A program made the position numbers and the translations under genes. Shown here one piece after another: positions 51,879-61,525 of a DNA stretch of 64,000 nt; position 1 is the first letter of the stretch, and each line of letters opens with the position of its first letter. Origin of the DNA: Comamonadaceae bacterium. GTDB taxonomy: Bacteria > Pseudomonadota > Gammaproteobacteria > Burkholderiales > Burkholderiaceae_C. The stretch is from the NCBI GenBank assembly GCA_947373185.1, contig CANBWP010000003.1, positions 59,363 through 123,362 of the forward strand. Direction: 5' to 3'. The notes beneath the pieces are model-generated. The model saw nothing but the letters and a program-made list of their open reading frames with translations, did not search any database and was not told the DNA's origin.

Positions 51879-52115
51879 ATGTTCAAAGTTTCACGAATTT
51901 TAGTCATTGCGCAAATCCTTGGCGTTTGTGCGGTGGCTTTGACAGCCTGTGGGCAAAAAGGACCCTTGGTTCACCCCCAAGACCCTTTGGCTGCTGAGCG
52001 CGCCACTTTGCTGCAAACCCTGACCCCTCAGGTCGCCAACCCGTTTCAAAACCAAGTTCAAAGCGAGCGCGACAAAACGCCCGCCGCTCAAACGCCTCCT
52101 GCCAAAGCACCATGA
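51879..52115 (+). CDS. lptM: LPS translocon maturation lipoprotein LptM (YifL-like)
   Basis: LptM is a small lipoprotein that aids LptD oxidative maturation. The signal peptide ends at lipobox LTAC, with the acylated Cys at 24, followed immediately by GQKGPLVHP, the conserved LptM motif. The 78-residue protein then has a variable Pro/Ala/Gln tail. It overlaps lysA by 4 nt, the order cyaY-lptM-lysA being common in gamma- and betaproteobacteria. Confidence 0.88.
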   Translation: MFKVSRILVIAQILGVCAVALTACGQKGPLVHPQDPLAAERATLLQTLTPQVANPFQNQVQSERDKTPAAQTPPAKAP

Positions 52116-53386
52116 CAGCCACCAATCTCCCCGGACAGCCTCACATTGCCTATCAAGGCAACACTTTGTGCATGGAGGGCGTTGCCTTGCCCGATGTTGC
52201 AGCGCAATTTGGCACGCCTGTTTTTGCGTACTCCAAAGCGTCCATGCTGTCGGCCCTGGCAGCCTATCAACGCGGCTTTGCCGGACGCAAAGTGCAAATT
52301 TGCTACGCCATGAAGGCCAATGCCAACTTGGCCGTTTTGCAGATTTTTGCCAAGGCCGGTTGTGGCTTTGACATTGTGTCTGCGGGTGAGCTGGCACGGG
52401 TTTTGGCCGCTGGCGGCCAGCCCGAAAAAATCATTTTCTCCGGTGTGGGCAAGACCCGCGCCGAGATGAAGCAAGCCCTTGAGTTGGGCATTGGTTGCTT
52501 CAATGTCGAAAGCGAAGCGGAACTCGAAGTGCTGAACGATGTGGCCGTGTCGCTTCAGAAAAAAGCACCGGTGAGTTTGCGCGTCAATCCGAACGTCGAC
52601 CCCAAAACACACCCTTACATTTCAACCGGCCTCAAAGGCAACAAGTTTGGCGTGGCGCATGAACGCGCACTGCAAATTTACCAACGTGCGGCGGCCTTAC
52701 CAGGCTTGGCGGTGGTGGGCATTGACTGCCACATTGGCTCGCAAATCACGGAGGCCACCCCGTACTTAGACGCCATGGACCGCGTGCTCGATTTGGTCAC
52801 TGACATCGAAGCGGCGGGCATTCCAATTCACCACATTGACTTTGGCGGCGGCCTGGGCATCAATTACAACGGCGACACGCCGCCGGCAGCCGACCAACTT
52901 TGGCAACAACTGTTTGCCAAACTCGATGCGCGCGGTTTTGGCGATCGTCAATTCATGATCGAACCGGGTCGCTCTTTGGTGGGCAATGCCGGCGTGTGCT
53001 TGTCGGAAGTGGTGTTCATGAAACCTGGCGAGCAAAAGAATTTTTGCATCATTGACGCCGCCATGAACGACTTGCCACGACCCGCGATGTACCAAGCCTT
53101 TCATCAAATTCTGCCCGTCACACCGCGTGAGGGCCAAAGCACCGTGGTCGATGTGGTGGGCCCCGTGTGCGAAAGCGGTGATTGGATTGGCCGCGATCGC
53201 GAACTCAATGTGCAAGCCGGCGACACCTTGGCCGTGTTGTCAGCCGGGGCTTATTGCATGAGCATGTCCAGCAACTACAACACGCGTGGCCGCGCAGCCG
53301 AAGTGTTGATCGATGGGACACACGTGCACCTGATTCGCGAACGCGAAACGGCTGCTGACACATTCAAGGGCGAGCACCTGGTTTAA
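52112..53386 (+). CDS. lysA: Diaminopimelate decarboxylase LysA
   Basis: LysA decarboxylates meso-diaminopimelate to lysine, a PLP-dependent alanine-racemase-fold enzyme. The PLP lysine is K68 in ICYAMKANAN; HIGSQI, the phosphate loop GGGLGINY, EPGRSLVGNAG and the interface Cys in GPVCESGDWIG are present. Its 424 residues are complete. The ATG overlaps lptM by 4 nt. The 3' end overlaps convergent msrQ by 23 nt. Confidence 0.97.
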   Translation: MTATNLPGQPHIAYQGNTLCMEGVALPDVAAQFGTPVFAYSKASMLSALAAYQRGFAGRKVQICYAMKANANLAVLQIFAKAGCGFDIVSAGELARVLAAGGQPEKIIFSGVGKTRAEMKQALELGIGCFNVESEAELEVLNDVAVSLQKKAPVSLRVNPNVDPKTHPYISTGLKGNKFGVAHERALQIYQRAAALPGLAVVGIDCHIGSQITEATPYLDAMDRVLDLVTDIEAAGIPIHHIDFGGGLGINYNGDTPPAADQLWQQLFAKLDARGFGDRQFMIEPGRSLVGNAGVCLSEVVFMKPGEQKNFCIIDAAMNDLPRPAMYQAFHQILPVTPREGQSTVVDVVGPVCESGDWIGRDRELNVQAGDTLAVLSAGAYCMSMSSNYNTRGRAAEVLIDGTHVHLIRERETAADTFKGEHLV

Positions 53387-53993
53387 AGCGCCGCTGACGT
53401 GCAGCGTGCCAAACGCGCCAGCCTAACAAGGCGCCCAAGATGGCGGCATAAACCATCACTTCTGCAAAATTTTTCTTGCCTGAGCGCATCCAGAAAAAAT
53501 GCAGCAGGGCAAGCGCAGCAATGGCATACACCGTTTGGTGCAACCTGCGCCAACGGCTTGCCCCCATGGCTTTGACGGCGCCATTGAATGAGGTGGCGGC
53601 CAACACACTGAGGAGCACCGCTGCGGCAAAGCCCACGGCAATGAAGGGCCGTTTGAGGACATCCATGGCGATCTCCGGCCATTCCAAGCCCATGTCCAAT
53701 ACGCTGTAGCACAGCGCATGCATGAAGGCATAAAAGAAAGTCAGCAAGCCCAGGCTGCGTCGAAACCGCAGCCACTCTGGCCAGCCAGACAGCACTCTCA
53801 AGGGCGTGATGGCCAAGGTGACGCACAAAAACCGCAAGGTCCAATCACCCGTAGATCGAATCAAATGCTCCGCGGGATTGGGCCCCAACTGGTCTAAAAA
53901 GATTCGGGCGACCAGCCATGCAAAAGGCAGCAAGGCCAGCCCCGCCAAGAGCCACTTGGCAAGGCCATGGCGCAGGTATTCCCGCAGCGTCAA
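53364..53993 (-). CDS. msrQ: Heme-binding membrane subunit MsrQ (YedZ)
   Basis: MsrQ is the haem b membrane protein that passes electrons to MsrP for repair of methionine sulfoxide in the periplasm. The 209-residue protein has several membrane helices and conserved histidines and arginines: the [18 protein letters not shown] segment, [11 protein letters not shown] and [13 protein letters not shown]. It overlaps msrP by 4 nt. The N-terminus [13 protein letters not shown] is family-like. Confidence 0.94.
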   Translation of the reverse strand: MTLREYLRHGLAKWLLAGLALLPFAWLVARIFLDQLGPNPAEHLIRSTGDWTLRFLCVTLAITPLRVLSGWPEWLRFRRSLGLLTFFYAFMHALCYSVLDMGLEWPEIAMDVLKRPFIAVGFAAAVLLSVLAATSFNGAVKAMGASRWRRLHQTVYAIAALALLHFFWMRSGKKNFAEVMVYAAILGALLGWRVWHAARQRRFKPGARP

Positions 53994-54997
53994 AAGTTTT
54001 TCACCAAGTCCATGCCGGCATACAAGGAGCCCACTTGGGCTTCGTAGCCGTTGAACATCTGGGTTTTTCGTTTTTTGTCCAGCAAACCGCCTTCACCGAT
54101 GCGTCGCTCACTGGCTTGGCTCCAACGCGGGTGATCCACGCTGGGGTTGACGTTGGAATAAAAGCCATACTCTTGCGGCGCTGCTTTGGCCCAGGACACC
54201 ACAGGTTGCTTTTCTACGAAGCGGATTTTGACAATGCTTTTGCCGCTCTTGAATCCGTACTTCCACGGCACCACCAAACGCACCGGCGCACCGTTTTGTT
54301 TTGGCAGGACTTCGCCGTACATGCCAAAGGTGAGCAGGGTCAGAGGGTGCATGGCCTCGTCCATGCGCAAGCCCTCGGTGTAAGGCCAATCTAAGTAGCC
54401 CCCCCGAATGCCCGGCATGGTTTGAGGGTCGGCTTGCGTCACAAATTCCACATACTTGGCGCTGGGCAAAGGCTCGACGTGTTTGATCAGGTCAGACAAG
54501 GAATAGCCAATCCAAGGAATCACCATGGACCAGCCTTCGACGCAGCGCAACCGGTAAATGCGCTCTTGCATGGCGCCCCATTTCATGACGTCTTCCAAGT
54601 TAAATCGAGTCGGCTTTTTGACCAAACCTTCGACCTCAATGGACCAGGGGGATGTTTTGAGCGTGTGGGCCTGTAGCGCCGGGTAAGACTTTTCAGTGCC
54701 AAATTCGTAGTAGTTGTTGTAGGTGGTGGCGTCGCGCAATGATGTGAGTTTTTCCACCGTCATGGCGCCCTGAAGGCTGGACTGCGTCGCCGGCAATGCG
54801 GGAAGTGCCGCCAGTTTGCTGGCAGCGCTTGTGCCTTGTGCAAAAGCTTCACGTTGCGACCATCCGGCCAGGCCCGCAGCAGCGGCACCTGCCGACCATT
54901 GACGCAGCAACTGTCGGCGCGTGGCGTAAGCGTCAGGCGGCGTGATGTCGCTGCTGAGCGGGTGAATGAATCCGTCTTGGTGGGTGCGAATCAGCAT
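53990..54997 (-). CDS. msrP: Methionine sulfoxide reductase catalytic subunit MsrP (YedY)
   Basis: MsrP is the molybdopterin enzyme that reduces protein-bound methionine sulfoxide in the periplasm. A Tat signal peptide with RRQLLRQW (R27-R28) and an Ala-rich core fits export by the TatABC system in this window. The Mo-ligand Cys lies in [15 protein letters not shown]. The start at 54997 ([13 protein letters not shown]) matches the family; the open frame begins 9 codons earlier. It is 335 residues long, directly upstream of msrQ. Confidence 0.96.
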   Translation of the reverse strand: MLIRTHQDGFIHPLSSDITPPDAYATRRQLLRQWSAGAAAAGLAGWSQREAFAQGTSAASKLAALPALPATQSSLQGAMTVEKLTSLRDATTYNNYYEFGTEKSYPALQAHTLKTSPWSIEVEGLVKKPTRFNLEDVMKWGAMQERIYRLRCVEGWSMVIPWIGYSLSDLIKHVEPLPSAKYVEFVTQADPQTMPGIRGGYLDWPYTEGLRMDEAMHPLTLLTFGMYGEVLPKQNGAPVRLVVPWKYGFKSGKSIVKIRFVEKQPVVSWAKAAPQEYGFYSNVNPSVDHPRWSQASERRIGEGGLLDKKRKTQMFNGYEAQVGSLYAGMDLVKNF

Positions 54998-55082
54998 GGC
55001 CATCTTTCTGTCGTTTGTTGCCATTTGAAAACGACAGGCTTAACCCCGTCTTGGCTAAGGTTAAATCGGCAAGGCATCGACG

Positions 55083-55107
55083 AAAAAAATGGGCCCCAAG
55101 GGCCCAT
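55083..55107 (-). terminator. Terminator of the cytochrome c4 gene
   Basis: ATGGGCCC and GGGCCCAT make a perfect 8-bp stem with a 3-nt loop (55089-55107), followed on the minus strand by seven T residues. It lies between the cytochrome c gene (55161 onward) and msrP, both leftward, and should separate their transcripts. Confidence 0.8.
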
Positions 55108-55160
55108 TGATGGGGTCATGCGAATGGGGCAAAGCGAGTTTGCGACTCGCAGGGCCTTGA

Positions 55161-55793
55161 TTAACGCAGACCGGCGATGTAGTCGGCAACTGCTTTGATT
55201 TCGCGGTCGTTCAACTTGGCTGCCACTTGCGTCATTTGGACGCTGTTCTTGCGAATACCGTCACGGAACTGCGTGAGTTGGCTGGTGGTGTAGTCGGCGT
55301 GTTGGCCCGACAAACGGGGGTACTGCGCAGGCATGCCAGCACCGTTGGGGCTGTGGCAACCGGCACAGGCAGCGATTTGACGGTCAGCAATGCCACCGCG
55401 GAAAATCTTTTCACCCAAGGCCACAGTGTCTTTGTCTTTGGCAAAACCAGGCTTGGCTGTTTTGCTGCCCAAGAAATAGGCCACATTGCGCATGTCGGCG
55501 TCGCTCAATTGCGAAGCAAAGCCCATCATGATGGGGTTGGCGCGCTTGCCAGATTTGAACTCTTGCAATTGTTTCAAGATGTACTCTGGGTGCTGCTGAG
55601 CCAACTTGGGGTTCACAGGTGTGGTGGAGTTGCCGTCCGCTGTGTGGCAAGCCGCACAAACGCCGGCCACAATGGCCTCACCTTTGGCCAAGTCTGGCTT
55701 TTCAGCTTTGGGGGCTGCATCATTGGCAAAAACAGAACCAGCCATCAGGGTTGAAGTGAGGGCAGCGAAGAAAAATTTAGTCATTGACTTCAT
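55161..55793 (-). CDS. Di-haem cytochrome c4-type protein
   Basis: This periplasmic cytochrome has two c-type haems and probably carries electrons from the bc1 complex to a terminal oxidase. A signal peptide (cleavage near VFAND, about residue 23) precedes haem sites CAACH (46-50) and CAGCH (143-147), each in the tandem-domain pattern of c4 with axial Met regions (NPIMMGF, NSVQMTQV). The ATG at 55793 is chosen; one at 55784 is also possible. It is divergent from engB. Confidence 0.92.
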   Translation of the reverse strand: MKSMTKFFFAALTSTLMAGSVFANDAAPKAEKPDLAKGEAIVAGVCAACHTADGNSTTPVNPKLAQQHPEYILKQLQEFKSGKRANPIMMGFASQLSDADMRNVAYFLGSKTAKPGFAKDKDTVALGEKIFRGGIADRQIAACAGCHSPNGAGMPAQYPRLSGQHADYTTSQLTQFRDGIRKNSVQMTQVAAKLNDREIKAVADYIAGLR

Positions 55794-55881
55794 GGGCGAC
55801 ATCCGAAATAGTAGGCGCAAAACCATGGGATTCTACAATGCCTGCTAGCGTCATTTCCGATGCCCTGAAAGTTTGACCCCC

Positions 55882-56673
55882 ATGGCCACCCAAAAAAGCC
55901 CCAAATCAGCCTCCAAACAGGCGCCCAAAGCGGTCCCTGAGACCGCCCCCAAGCCCATCACGCCCATGGGTTGGATGCACACGGCCCGTTTTTTGACGAC
56001 CGCCGCCGAACTTTTTCATCTGCCAGCGTTGGACATCCCAGAAATTGCCTTTGTGGGACGCTCCAATGCAGGCAAATCCACTTGCATCAACACCCTGACC
56101 CAGCAAAAACAACTGGCTTTTGCCTCTAAAAAGCCGGGACGCACGCAACACATCAACTTGTTTGCCCTGGGCAAGCAAGGCCTCACGGATGCGGTCTTGG
56201 CCGACTTGCCAGGCTATGGCTATGCCGCTGTGCCCAAGCAGGACAAACTGCGCTGGCAAAAAGTCATGGCCAACTACCTGGTCACCCGCGAGAACCTCAA
56301 GGGCATTGTGTTGCTGTGCGACCCGCGCCTAGGCATGACTGAGCTGGACGAGGTGCTGCTGGAAGTGATTCGACCTCGCGTTGAAGAAGGTTTGAATTTT
56401 TTGGTCTTGTTGACCAAATCCGACAAACTCACCCGCGCCGAAAGCACCAAGGCTCTGTCCATTGCCAAACTTCAAGCCGGCGGCGGACAGGCCAAATTAT
56501 TTTCTGCCCTGAAAAAACAGGGCGTCGAAGAGTTGGCCCAGCTGATGTGGGATTGGACCCATGAAGAGGGCGGCACCCAGTCGCCCTCGACCGCAGCAGG
56601 CATGCAAGGCAACGCGGAAGACTTGGATGAAGTGCTAGACGCAGACCCCTCAGAAGACGACACCCATGATTGA
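55882..56673 (+). CDS. engB: Ribosome biogenesis GTP-binding protein EngB (YihA/YsxC)
   Basis: EngB is an essential GTPase for large ribosomal subunit assembly. G1 is GRSNAGKST (59-67), G2/G3 are KKPGRTQHIN and ADLPGYGYAA, G4 is LTKSDKL. N- and C-terminal extensions bring it to 263 residues: a Pro/Lys/Ala-rich head (about 1-30) and an acidic tail (ending DADPSEDDTHD). The ATG at 55882 is preferred over a TTG at 55873. The hydrolase gene overlaps its 3' end by 8 nt. Confidence 0.95.
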   Translation: MATQKSPKSASKQAPKAVPETAPKPITPMGWMHTARFLTTAAELFHLPALDIPEIAFVGRSNAGKSTCINTLTQQKQLAFASKKPGRTQHINLFALGKQGLTDAVLADLPGYGYAAVPKQDKLRWQKVMANYLVTRENLKGIVLLCDPRLGMTELDEVLLEVIRPRVEEGLNFLVLLTKSDKLTRAESTKALSIAKLQAGGGQAKLFSALKKQGVEELAQLMWDWTHEEGGTQSPSTAAGMQGNAEDLDEVLDADPSEDDTHD

Positions 56674-57565
56674 AACCTGGCAGCAAGAACTCCCACACGG
56701 TATTCACCTCAGTTGCCGCGCTGCCGGCCCCAAGGGTGCGCCGGTGATGATGTTTTTGCACGGTTTTCCGGAAGCGGCGTTTGTGTGGGATGACATGCTG
56801 CTGTATTTTTCCCAACCTGAGCACGGCGGCTACCGCTGTGTGGCGCCTAATTTGCGCGGTTTTGAAAAGTCCAGCCAACCCGCTGAGGTCTCGGCCTACC
56901 GGGCCAAATTTTTGGTGCAGGACATTGCCAGCCTGATTCACATCGAAGCTGGCAGCGCCCCCCTCAAAGCTTTGGTGGCCCACGATTGGGGCGGCGGCGT
57001 GGCCTGGAACTTGGCCAATCAACTGCCGCACTTGATGGCCAAATTGGTCATCATCAACTCGCCTCACCCCGGTACTTTTTTACGCGACCTGCAAAACGAT
57101 CCCGCACAAATTGCGGCCAGCGCGTACATGAACTATTTTTGTGAGCCGCAGGCTGCAGAGGAACTCAGCGCCCACGATTTTGAGGTGCTGTTTGGCTTTG
57201 TCGGCAAAGGGCTCACGCCCACGTGGCTCAGCCCCGAAGTCAAAGCGCAATACCGAGATGCCTGGTCCACGGGTTTGCAAGGCGGCTTGAATTACTACTG
57301 TGCATCACCCTTAAAGCCCGACGTGTCAGGCCTTCCGCACACCGGCGAGATCCAACAATTGGTGTTGCCCGAATCCATGTTGCGCATTGAGGTGCCCACG
57401 CTCTTGCTGTGGGGTATGCAGGATGTGGCGCTGTTGCCGCATTTGAATGAGGGCCTGGCGGCCTACATTCCCCAATTGAAATACGTGCCCCTTGAAAATG
57501 GCTCGCACTGGGTCGTGCATGAACACCCCGCCATGATTCAGCGGGAAATTGCCACGTTTTTGTAA
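56666..57565 (+). CDS. Alpha/beta hydrolase, epoxide-hydrolase-like
   Basis: This is an alpha/beta-hydrolase with an aspartate nucleophile (D107 in VAHDWGGGVAWN), as in epoxide hydrolases and haloalkane dehalogenases, rather than a serine. The oxyanion-hole HGFPE (32-36) is of the epoxide-hydrolase type, and the acid and base appear in LLWGMQDVALLPH and NGSHWVVHEHP. The length of 299 residues fits. The substrate is unknown. It overlaps engB by 8 nt, and its 3' end overlaps the convergent acyltransferase by 28 nt. Confidence 0.85.
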   Translation: MIETWQQELPHGIHLSCRAAGPKGAPVMMFLHGFPEAAFVWDDMLLYFSQPEHGGYRCVAPNLRGFEKSSQPAEVSAYRAKFLVQDIASLIHIEAGSAPLKALVAHDWGGGVAWNLANQLPHLMAKLVIINSPHPGTFLRDLQNDPAQIAASAYMNYFCEPQAAEELSAHDFEVLFGFVGKGLTPTWLSPEVKAQYRDAWSTGLQGGLNYYCASPLKPDVSGLPHTGEIQQLVLPESMLRIEVPTLLLWGMQDVALLPHLNEGLAAYIPQLKYVPLENGSHWVVHEHPAMIQREIATFL

Positions 57566-58443
57566 ACCGAGGCTTGGCCCTCAGGCCGTGTTTTGAAACG
57601 TTTGTGGACCCAGTAATACTGCGCGGGCGACTGCACAATGGCCATGGCCAATGCATCGTTCATGCGCGCCGTGTCTGCCTCGACATTCTCTGTGGGGAAA
57701 TGGTCCCACGCAGCTTGTAAGTGCATTTCATAGCCCTGTGGCGTCATCCGCGTTACCAACATGAGCACCTGCGCACGCCCCAAGCGGGCAAATCGCGACA
57801 AGGAGGGCACCGTGGCGGCGGTCACGCCCATGAAGGGCACAAAGATCGACTCTTCGGGACCAAAGTCCATGTCAGGTGAGAGGTGCAGCATCTCGCCGTG
57901 ACGCAGCCCCGTCATGATCTGCTTCACACCTTCATGCCGAAAATACGGCTTGACCCGGCCCGTGCGCTGTCGCCCCCGATTGACCCACGCGTCCATCAGG
58001 GGATTGTGTTGCGGCACAAAGATAAAAGCCACAGGCTTGGCCGCTCGCAAAGTCAAGGCCAAACCGCCCGCATCCAAGCCCACAAAGTGAGGCGCAAACA
58101 CAATGCGCGGCCCCTCGGCATCCAGTTGTGCAAATGCCTCGGAGGAACCCACCCAATGCAAGCGCGATTGAACCGTGCTGAGCGGGGCATGCCACAGCCA
58201 TGCACGGTCTATCAAGGACTGCGCAAAGTTCACAAAATGATCGCGTGCAAGTTGCGCAATGTCTGAGGCTGATTTGTCAGGGAAGCACAATTGCAAATTG
58301 GTGCGCACAATGCGCCGGCGACTGCGTGCCAGGGCCCACAAAAGCAGCCCCAAGGCCTGTCCCAGCATTCGCAATGCGCGCAGGGGCCACATCGCCAAAA
58401 AACGCATCACGCCATAAAACAGCCAACGCATCTCAGTGTTCAT
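57538..58443 (-). CDS. LpxL/HtrB-family acyltransferase 1
   Basis: This is a late lipid A (or lyso-phospholipid) acyltransferase with an N-terminal membrane anchor and the HX4D catalytic motif HFVGLD. Other family marks are LCFPDKSASDIAQLARDHF and LLSPDMDFG-like text (HLSPDMDFGPEESIFVPF). The start at 58443 (NTEMRWLFYGVMRFLA) gives 301 residues; the longer frame lies inside the second copy. It overlaps the upstream homologous gene by 11 nt. Acyl donor and target cannot be told from sequence. Confidence 0.88.
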   Translation of the reverse strand: MNTEMRWLFYGVMRFLAMWPLRALRMLGQALGLLLWALARSRRRIVRTNLQLCFPDKSASDIAQLARDHFVNFAQSLIDRAWLWHAPLSTVQSRLHWVGSSEAFAQLDAEGPRIVFAPHFVGLDAGGLALTLRAAKPVAFIFVPQHNPLMDAWVNRGRQRTGRVKPYFRHEGVKQIMTGLRHGEMLHLSPDMDFGPEESIFVPFMGVTAATVPSLSRFARLGRAQVLMLVTRMTPQGYEMHLQAAWDHFPTENVEADTARMNDALAMAIVQSPAQYYWVHKRFKTRPEGQASVYKNVAISR

Positions 58444-59272
58444 CCTGTCGAGGTTGCTTGTAGCGCGCATAGCCCCACAAGTATTGCTGCGGGCAAGACA
58501 AGACCAAAGCTTCCATGGCTTGGTTGATCTGTAACACCGCATCGTCGATCTCGGCGGACAAGGACGCATCCATCAAACGCACATGCATTCGATAGCCGCG
58601 GCCCCAGGGCAATCGCTCGCCCCAAACCAAAACCACGCGGGCACCCGTTTGAGACACCAAGCGAGCGGCCAAGGTCATGGTGTAGGCGGGCTTGCCAAAA
58701 AACGGAGCCCACTGGCCCATGCCCAATGGCGGCACCTGATCGGGAAGCAATCCCACCGCCCGACCGGCCCGCAAGGCCTTGATCAGTTGGCGCACACCCG
58801 ACAAGGTGGTGGGCGCCGTGTCGAGGCCAGGTCGGCCGCGCGAGCTCTCCATGACCTCAGCCAAACTGGCTTTTCTGGAAGGCCGATACAAGACCGTCAA
58901 GGGGCCGTGAACTGTACTGAAGGCGTCTGAAATGGCTTGGGCGGTCACCTCAAAGCAGCCCAGGTGTGGTGTGAGCAGCAAGACGCCTTGGCCGGTTTGA
59001 TAGGCCTGGGCCAACACCTGTAGAGAATTGCCGGCCCAAGTGACCGGCACGGGCTTGCCCAGCCACAAGCGCGGCAGTTCGGTGGACATGCTGCCCGCCT
59101 GACCCACGGCACCCATCACTTGCGAGAATTTCAAGCCGGCAGTGGCCGCATTGTCTAAAAAACGCTGCCTGTACGTGGGCGAGAGCAACCAGGCCAACCA
59201 GCCGGTCACTTGGCCCAACGCATGCAGAGCCCACAAAGGCCAGCTTGCAAAAAAACGAAACCAAAAAATCAT
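58433..59272 (-). CDS. LpxL/HtrB-family acyltransferase 2
   Basis: This is a second, more divergent homologue (279 residues) with an N-terminal membrane helix. The catalytic site reads HLGCFE, with E in place of the usual D in HX4D, which is a known variant. The region LLPDQVPPLGMGQWAPFFGKP corresponds to the HSPDMDFG position of the first copy. The start at 59272 (IFWFRFFASWPLWALHALG) is chosen because the open frame upstream runs into the metK leader. Divergent from metK. Its target (lipid A or ornithine lipid, for instance) is unknown. Confidence 0.86.
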   Translation of the reverse strand: MIFWFRFFASWPLWALHALGQVTGWLAWLLSPTYRQRFLDNAATAGLKFSQVMGAVGQAGSMSTELPRLWLGKPVPVTWAGNSLQVLAQAYQTGQGVLLLTPHLGCFEVTAQAISDAFSTVHGPLTVLYRPSRKASLAEVMESSRGRPGLDTAPTTLSGVRQLIKALRAGRAVGLLPDQVPPLGMGQWAPFFGKPAYTMTLAARLVSQTGARVVLVWGERLPWGRGYRMHVRLMDASLSAEIDDAVLQINQAMEALVLSCPQQYLWGYARYKQPRQDEH

Positions 59273-59345
59273 GTTTGTTTGATAAACTATTCGGGTCGCT
59301 GAGTTAAACAGAGCAACTTGCAGGGCGACACACACTTTCCAAGCC

Positions 59346-59442
59346 GCATGTCTGACATGCACCGGATTGTGCCTTGTCTTCGGACATCACTGCTAAAGCG
59401 TTCGCCGAGGCCCCAAGCTCCAGGCAGCGCAGATCAACATGC
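59346..59442 (+). promoter_or_regulatory. Candidate structured metK leader with alternative pairing
   Basis: The 195-nt gap before metK contains three visible elements. A perfect hairpin GCATGT-CTG-ACATGC spans 59346-59360. A larger imperfect hairpin spans 59398-59430, with nested GCG/CGC, GCC/GGC and GAG/CTC stems. A second ACATGC lies at 59437-59442, just before the ribosome site. GCATGT could pair with either ACATGC copy, so the two folds exclude each other. I do not recognise a described SAM, SAH or SAM-II riboswitch class here, and the elements may have no function. Confidence 0.3.
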
Positions 59443-59467
59443 ATGCCAAATTTACAGGAGAACCCTC

Positions 59468-60652
59468 ATGGCGAATGACTATCTTTTCACCTCAGAATCC
59501 GTGTCCGAAGGCCACCCCGACAAGGTTGCCGATCAAATCTCAGACGCCATTCTCGACGCTATTTTTGAACAAGACCCCCGCAGCCGCGTGGCCGCCGAAA
59601 CCCTGACCAACACCGGTTTGGTGGTTCTGGCCGGTGAAATCACCACCAACGCCCACGTCGATTACATCCAAGTGGCGCGCGACACCATCAAGCGCATTGG
59701 GTACGACAACACCGAGTACGGCATTGATTACAAAGGCTGTGCCGTCATGGTTTGCTACGACAAGCAGTCCAACGACATTGCCCAAGGTGTGGACCACGCC
59801 TCTGATGACCACCTCAACACGGGCGCTGGCGACCAAGGCCTCATGTTTGGTTATGCCTGCGACGAAACCCCTGACCTCATGCCTGCGCCCATTTACTACG
59901 CGCACCGTTTGGTCGAGCGTCAAGCGCAGTTGCGCAAAGACGGCCGCTTGCCTTTCTTGCGTCCTGACGCCAAGAGCCAAGTGACCATGCGCTACGTGGA
60001 CGGCAAGCCCCACAGCATTGATACCGTGGTGTTGTCGACGCAGCACAGCCCCGACCAAAGCGAGTCGGCCACCAAAATGAAGGCCAGCTTCAACGAAGCC
60101 ATCATTGAAGAAATCATCAAGCCTGTGTTGCCCAAAGAGTGGCTGCAAGACACCAAGTACCTGATCAACCCCACAGGCCGCTTTGTGATTGGCGGCCCCC
60201 AAGGCGATTGCGGCCTGACCGGTCGCAAGATCATTGTGGACACTTACGGCGGCGCTTGCCCCCACGGCGGCGGTGCTTTCTCTGGCAAAGATCCTTCTAA
60301 AGTGGACCGCTCTGCTGCTTATGCGGCGCGTTATGTGGCCAAGAACATTGTGGCCGCGGGTCTGGCCACACAGTGTCAAATTCAAGTGGCTTACGCCATT
60401 GGTGTGGCACGCCCCATGAACATCACGGTTAACACCGAAGGCACTGGCGTGATCTCTGACGAGAAAATTGCCGCCTTGGTGAACGAGCACTTTGACCTGC
60501 GCCCCAAGGGCATCATTCAAATGCTCGACCTCTTGCGCCCCATCTACAGCAAGACGGCAGCCTACGGCCACTTTGGCCGAGATGAGCCCAACTTCACATG
60601 GGAACGCACCAACCTGGCCGCCACACTGCGTGCAGCGGCTGGCCTGAAGTAA
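59468..60652 (+). CDS. metK: S-adenosylmethionine synthetase MetK
   Basis: MetK makes S-adenosylmethionine from methionine and ATP. The N-terminus [18 protein letters not shown] carries the catalytic His, and [12 protein letters not shown] and the P-loop-like [16 protein letters not shown] are diagnostic. Its 394 residues are normal. The ATG at 59468 has an AGGAG site 7 nt upstream; the same frame is open further back to 59318 but that part is not family-like. Its stop is immediately adjacent to the stop of the convergent FAH-family gene. Confidence 0.98.
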   Translation: MANDYLFTSESVSEGHPDKVADQISDAILDAIFEQDPRSRVAAETLTNTGLVVLAGEITTNAHVDYIQVARDTIKRIGYDNTEYGIDYKGCAVMVCYDKQSNDIAQGVDHASDDHLNTGAGDQGLMFGYACDETPDLMPAPIYYAHRLVERQAQLRKDGRLPFLRPDAKSQVTMRYVDGKPHSIDTVVLSTQHSPDQSESATKMKASFNEAIIEEIIKPVLPKEWLQDTKYLINPTGRFVIGGPQGDCGLTGRKIIVDTYGGACPHGGGAFSGKDPSKVDRSAAYAARYVAKNIVAAGLATQCQIQVAYAIGVARPMNITVNTEGTGVISDEKIAALVNEHFDLRPKGIIQMLDLLRPIYSKTAAYGHFGRDEPNFTWERTNLAATLRAAAGLK

Positions 60653-61525
60653 TTACTTGACGGGGTTTTCGATGGCGCCAATGCCATCGATTTCCACGCG
60701 CACCACATCGCCGGCCTTGAGGTACTTGGGCGGTGTGAAACCAATGCCCACACCCACTGGCGTGCCGGTGGCAATCACGTCACCTGGGTACAAGGTGATG
60801 CCCGCGCTCAAAGTTTCGATGAGTGTGGGAATGTCGAAAATCAAATCGGGTGTGGCGGCGTTTTGGCGCTCTTCGCCGTTCACGTAGCAACGCACATGGG
60901 TGTTGGTGCCATCGAGTTCGTCGGCACTCACCAACCAAGGGCCCATGGGGCAGAAGGTGTCAAAGGACTTGCCCATGTGCCATTGCATGTGCTTGTTTTG
61001 CCAATCGCGTGCCGTCACATCGTTGACGATGGTGTAACCCCAGACGTGCTTCATGGCGTCGGCTTTGGTAATGCCCTTGCCGCCTTTGCCAATGATCACG
61101 GCCAATTCGGCTTCGTAGTCAATGGCCGTGGACACTTTGGGCATCTCGATGGCTTCGCCTGTGGCAATCACGCACTCGGGCACCTTGGTAAAAATGATGG
61201 GCTCTGCGGGAATTTCGCCGCCAGCTTTGGCGCTGCTGTCAAAACCGCTGCGGGCAAATTCTTTGGCGTGCGCATGGTAGTTTTTACCGACGCAAAAAAT
61301 ATTGCGGCGAGGGTGTGGCAGCGGCGCGCGCAATTGGACGTCTTTCAACGCAATGGCCGCACCTTGCGCAGGCAAAGCTTCGCCGCGTGAGAGCGCATCG
61401 ACCAGGGTCAGCGCGCCCAATTCGCGGTCTGCCAGGGGCAGCTCAAACGGCGTGACCGAATTCAGATCTTGGGAAACCAAACCCACATGAGGTTGGCCTT
61501 GGTAGAAAAAAGCAGCGATGCGCAT
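60653..61525 (-). CDS. Fumarylacetoacetate hydrolase (FAH) family protein
   Basis: This enzyme of the FAH superfamily probably hydrolyses or decarboxylates an acyl-pyruvate or 2-oxo-diene acid. The conserved domain shows IFCVGKNYHAHAKEF, metal ligands in AIDYEAELAVIIG and IVNDVTARDWQ, and GDVIATGTPVGVG. The start at 61525 (RIAAFFYQGQPHVGL) gives 290 residues. It is divergent from the Bug-family genes across 200 nt, which fits an organic-acid catabolic neighbourhood, but the precise substrate is unknown. Confidence 0.9.
   Translation of the reverse strand: MRIAAFFYQGQPHVGLVSQDLNSVTPFELPLADRELGALTLVDALSRGEALPAQGAAIALKDVQLRAPLPHPRRNIFCVGKNYHAHAKEFARSGFDSSAKAGGEIPAEPIIFTKVPECVIATGEAIEMPKVSTAIDYEAELAVIIGKGGKGITKADAMKHVWGYTIVNDVTARDWQNKHMQWHMGKSFDTFCPMGPWLVSADELDGTNTHVRCYVNGEERQNAATPDLIFDIPTLIETLSAGITLYPGDVIATGTPVGVGIGFTPPKYLKAGDVVRVEIDGIGAIENPVK

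Noticed and set aside
59318..59467. N-terminal extension of metK by 50 codons
   Set aside because: The extension shows no MetK similarity, and a good ribosome site precedes the ATG at 59468.
59285..59467. Known SAM or SAH riboswitch before metK
   Set aside because: I could not match the conserved cores of SAM-I, SAM-II or SAH riboswitches by eye; only an unclassified structured leader is reported.
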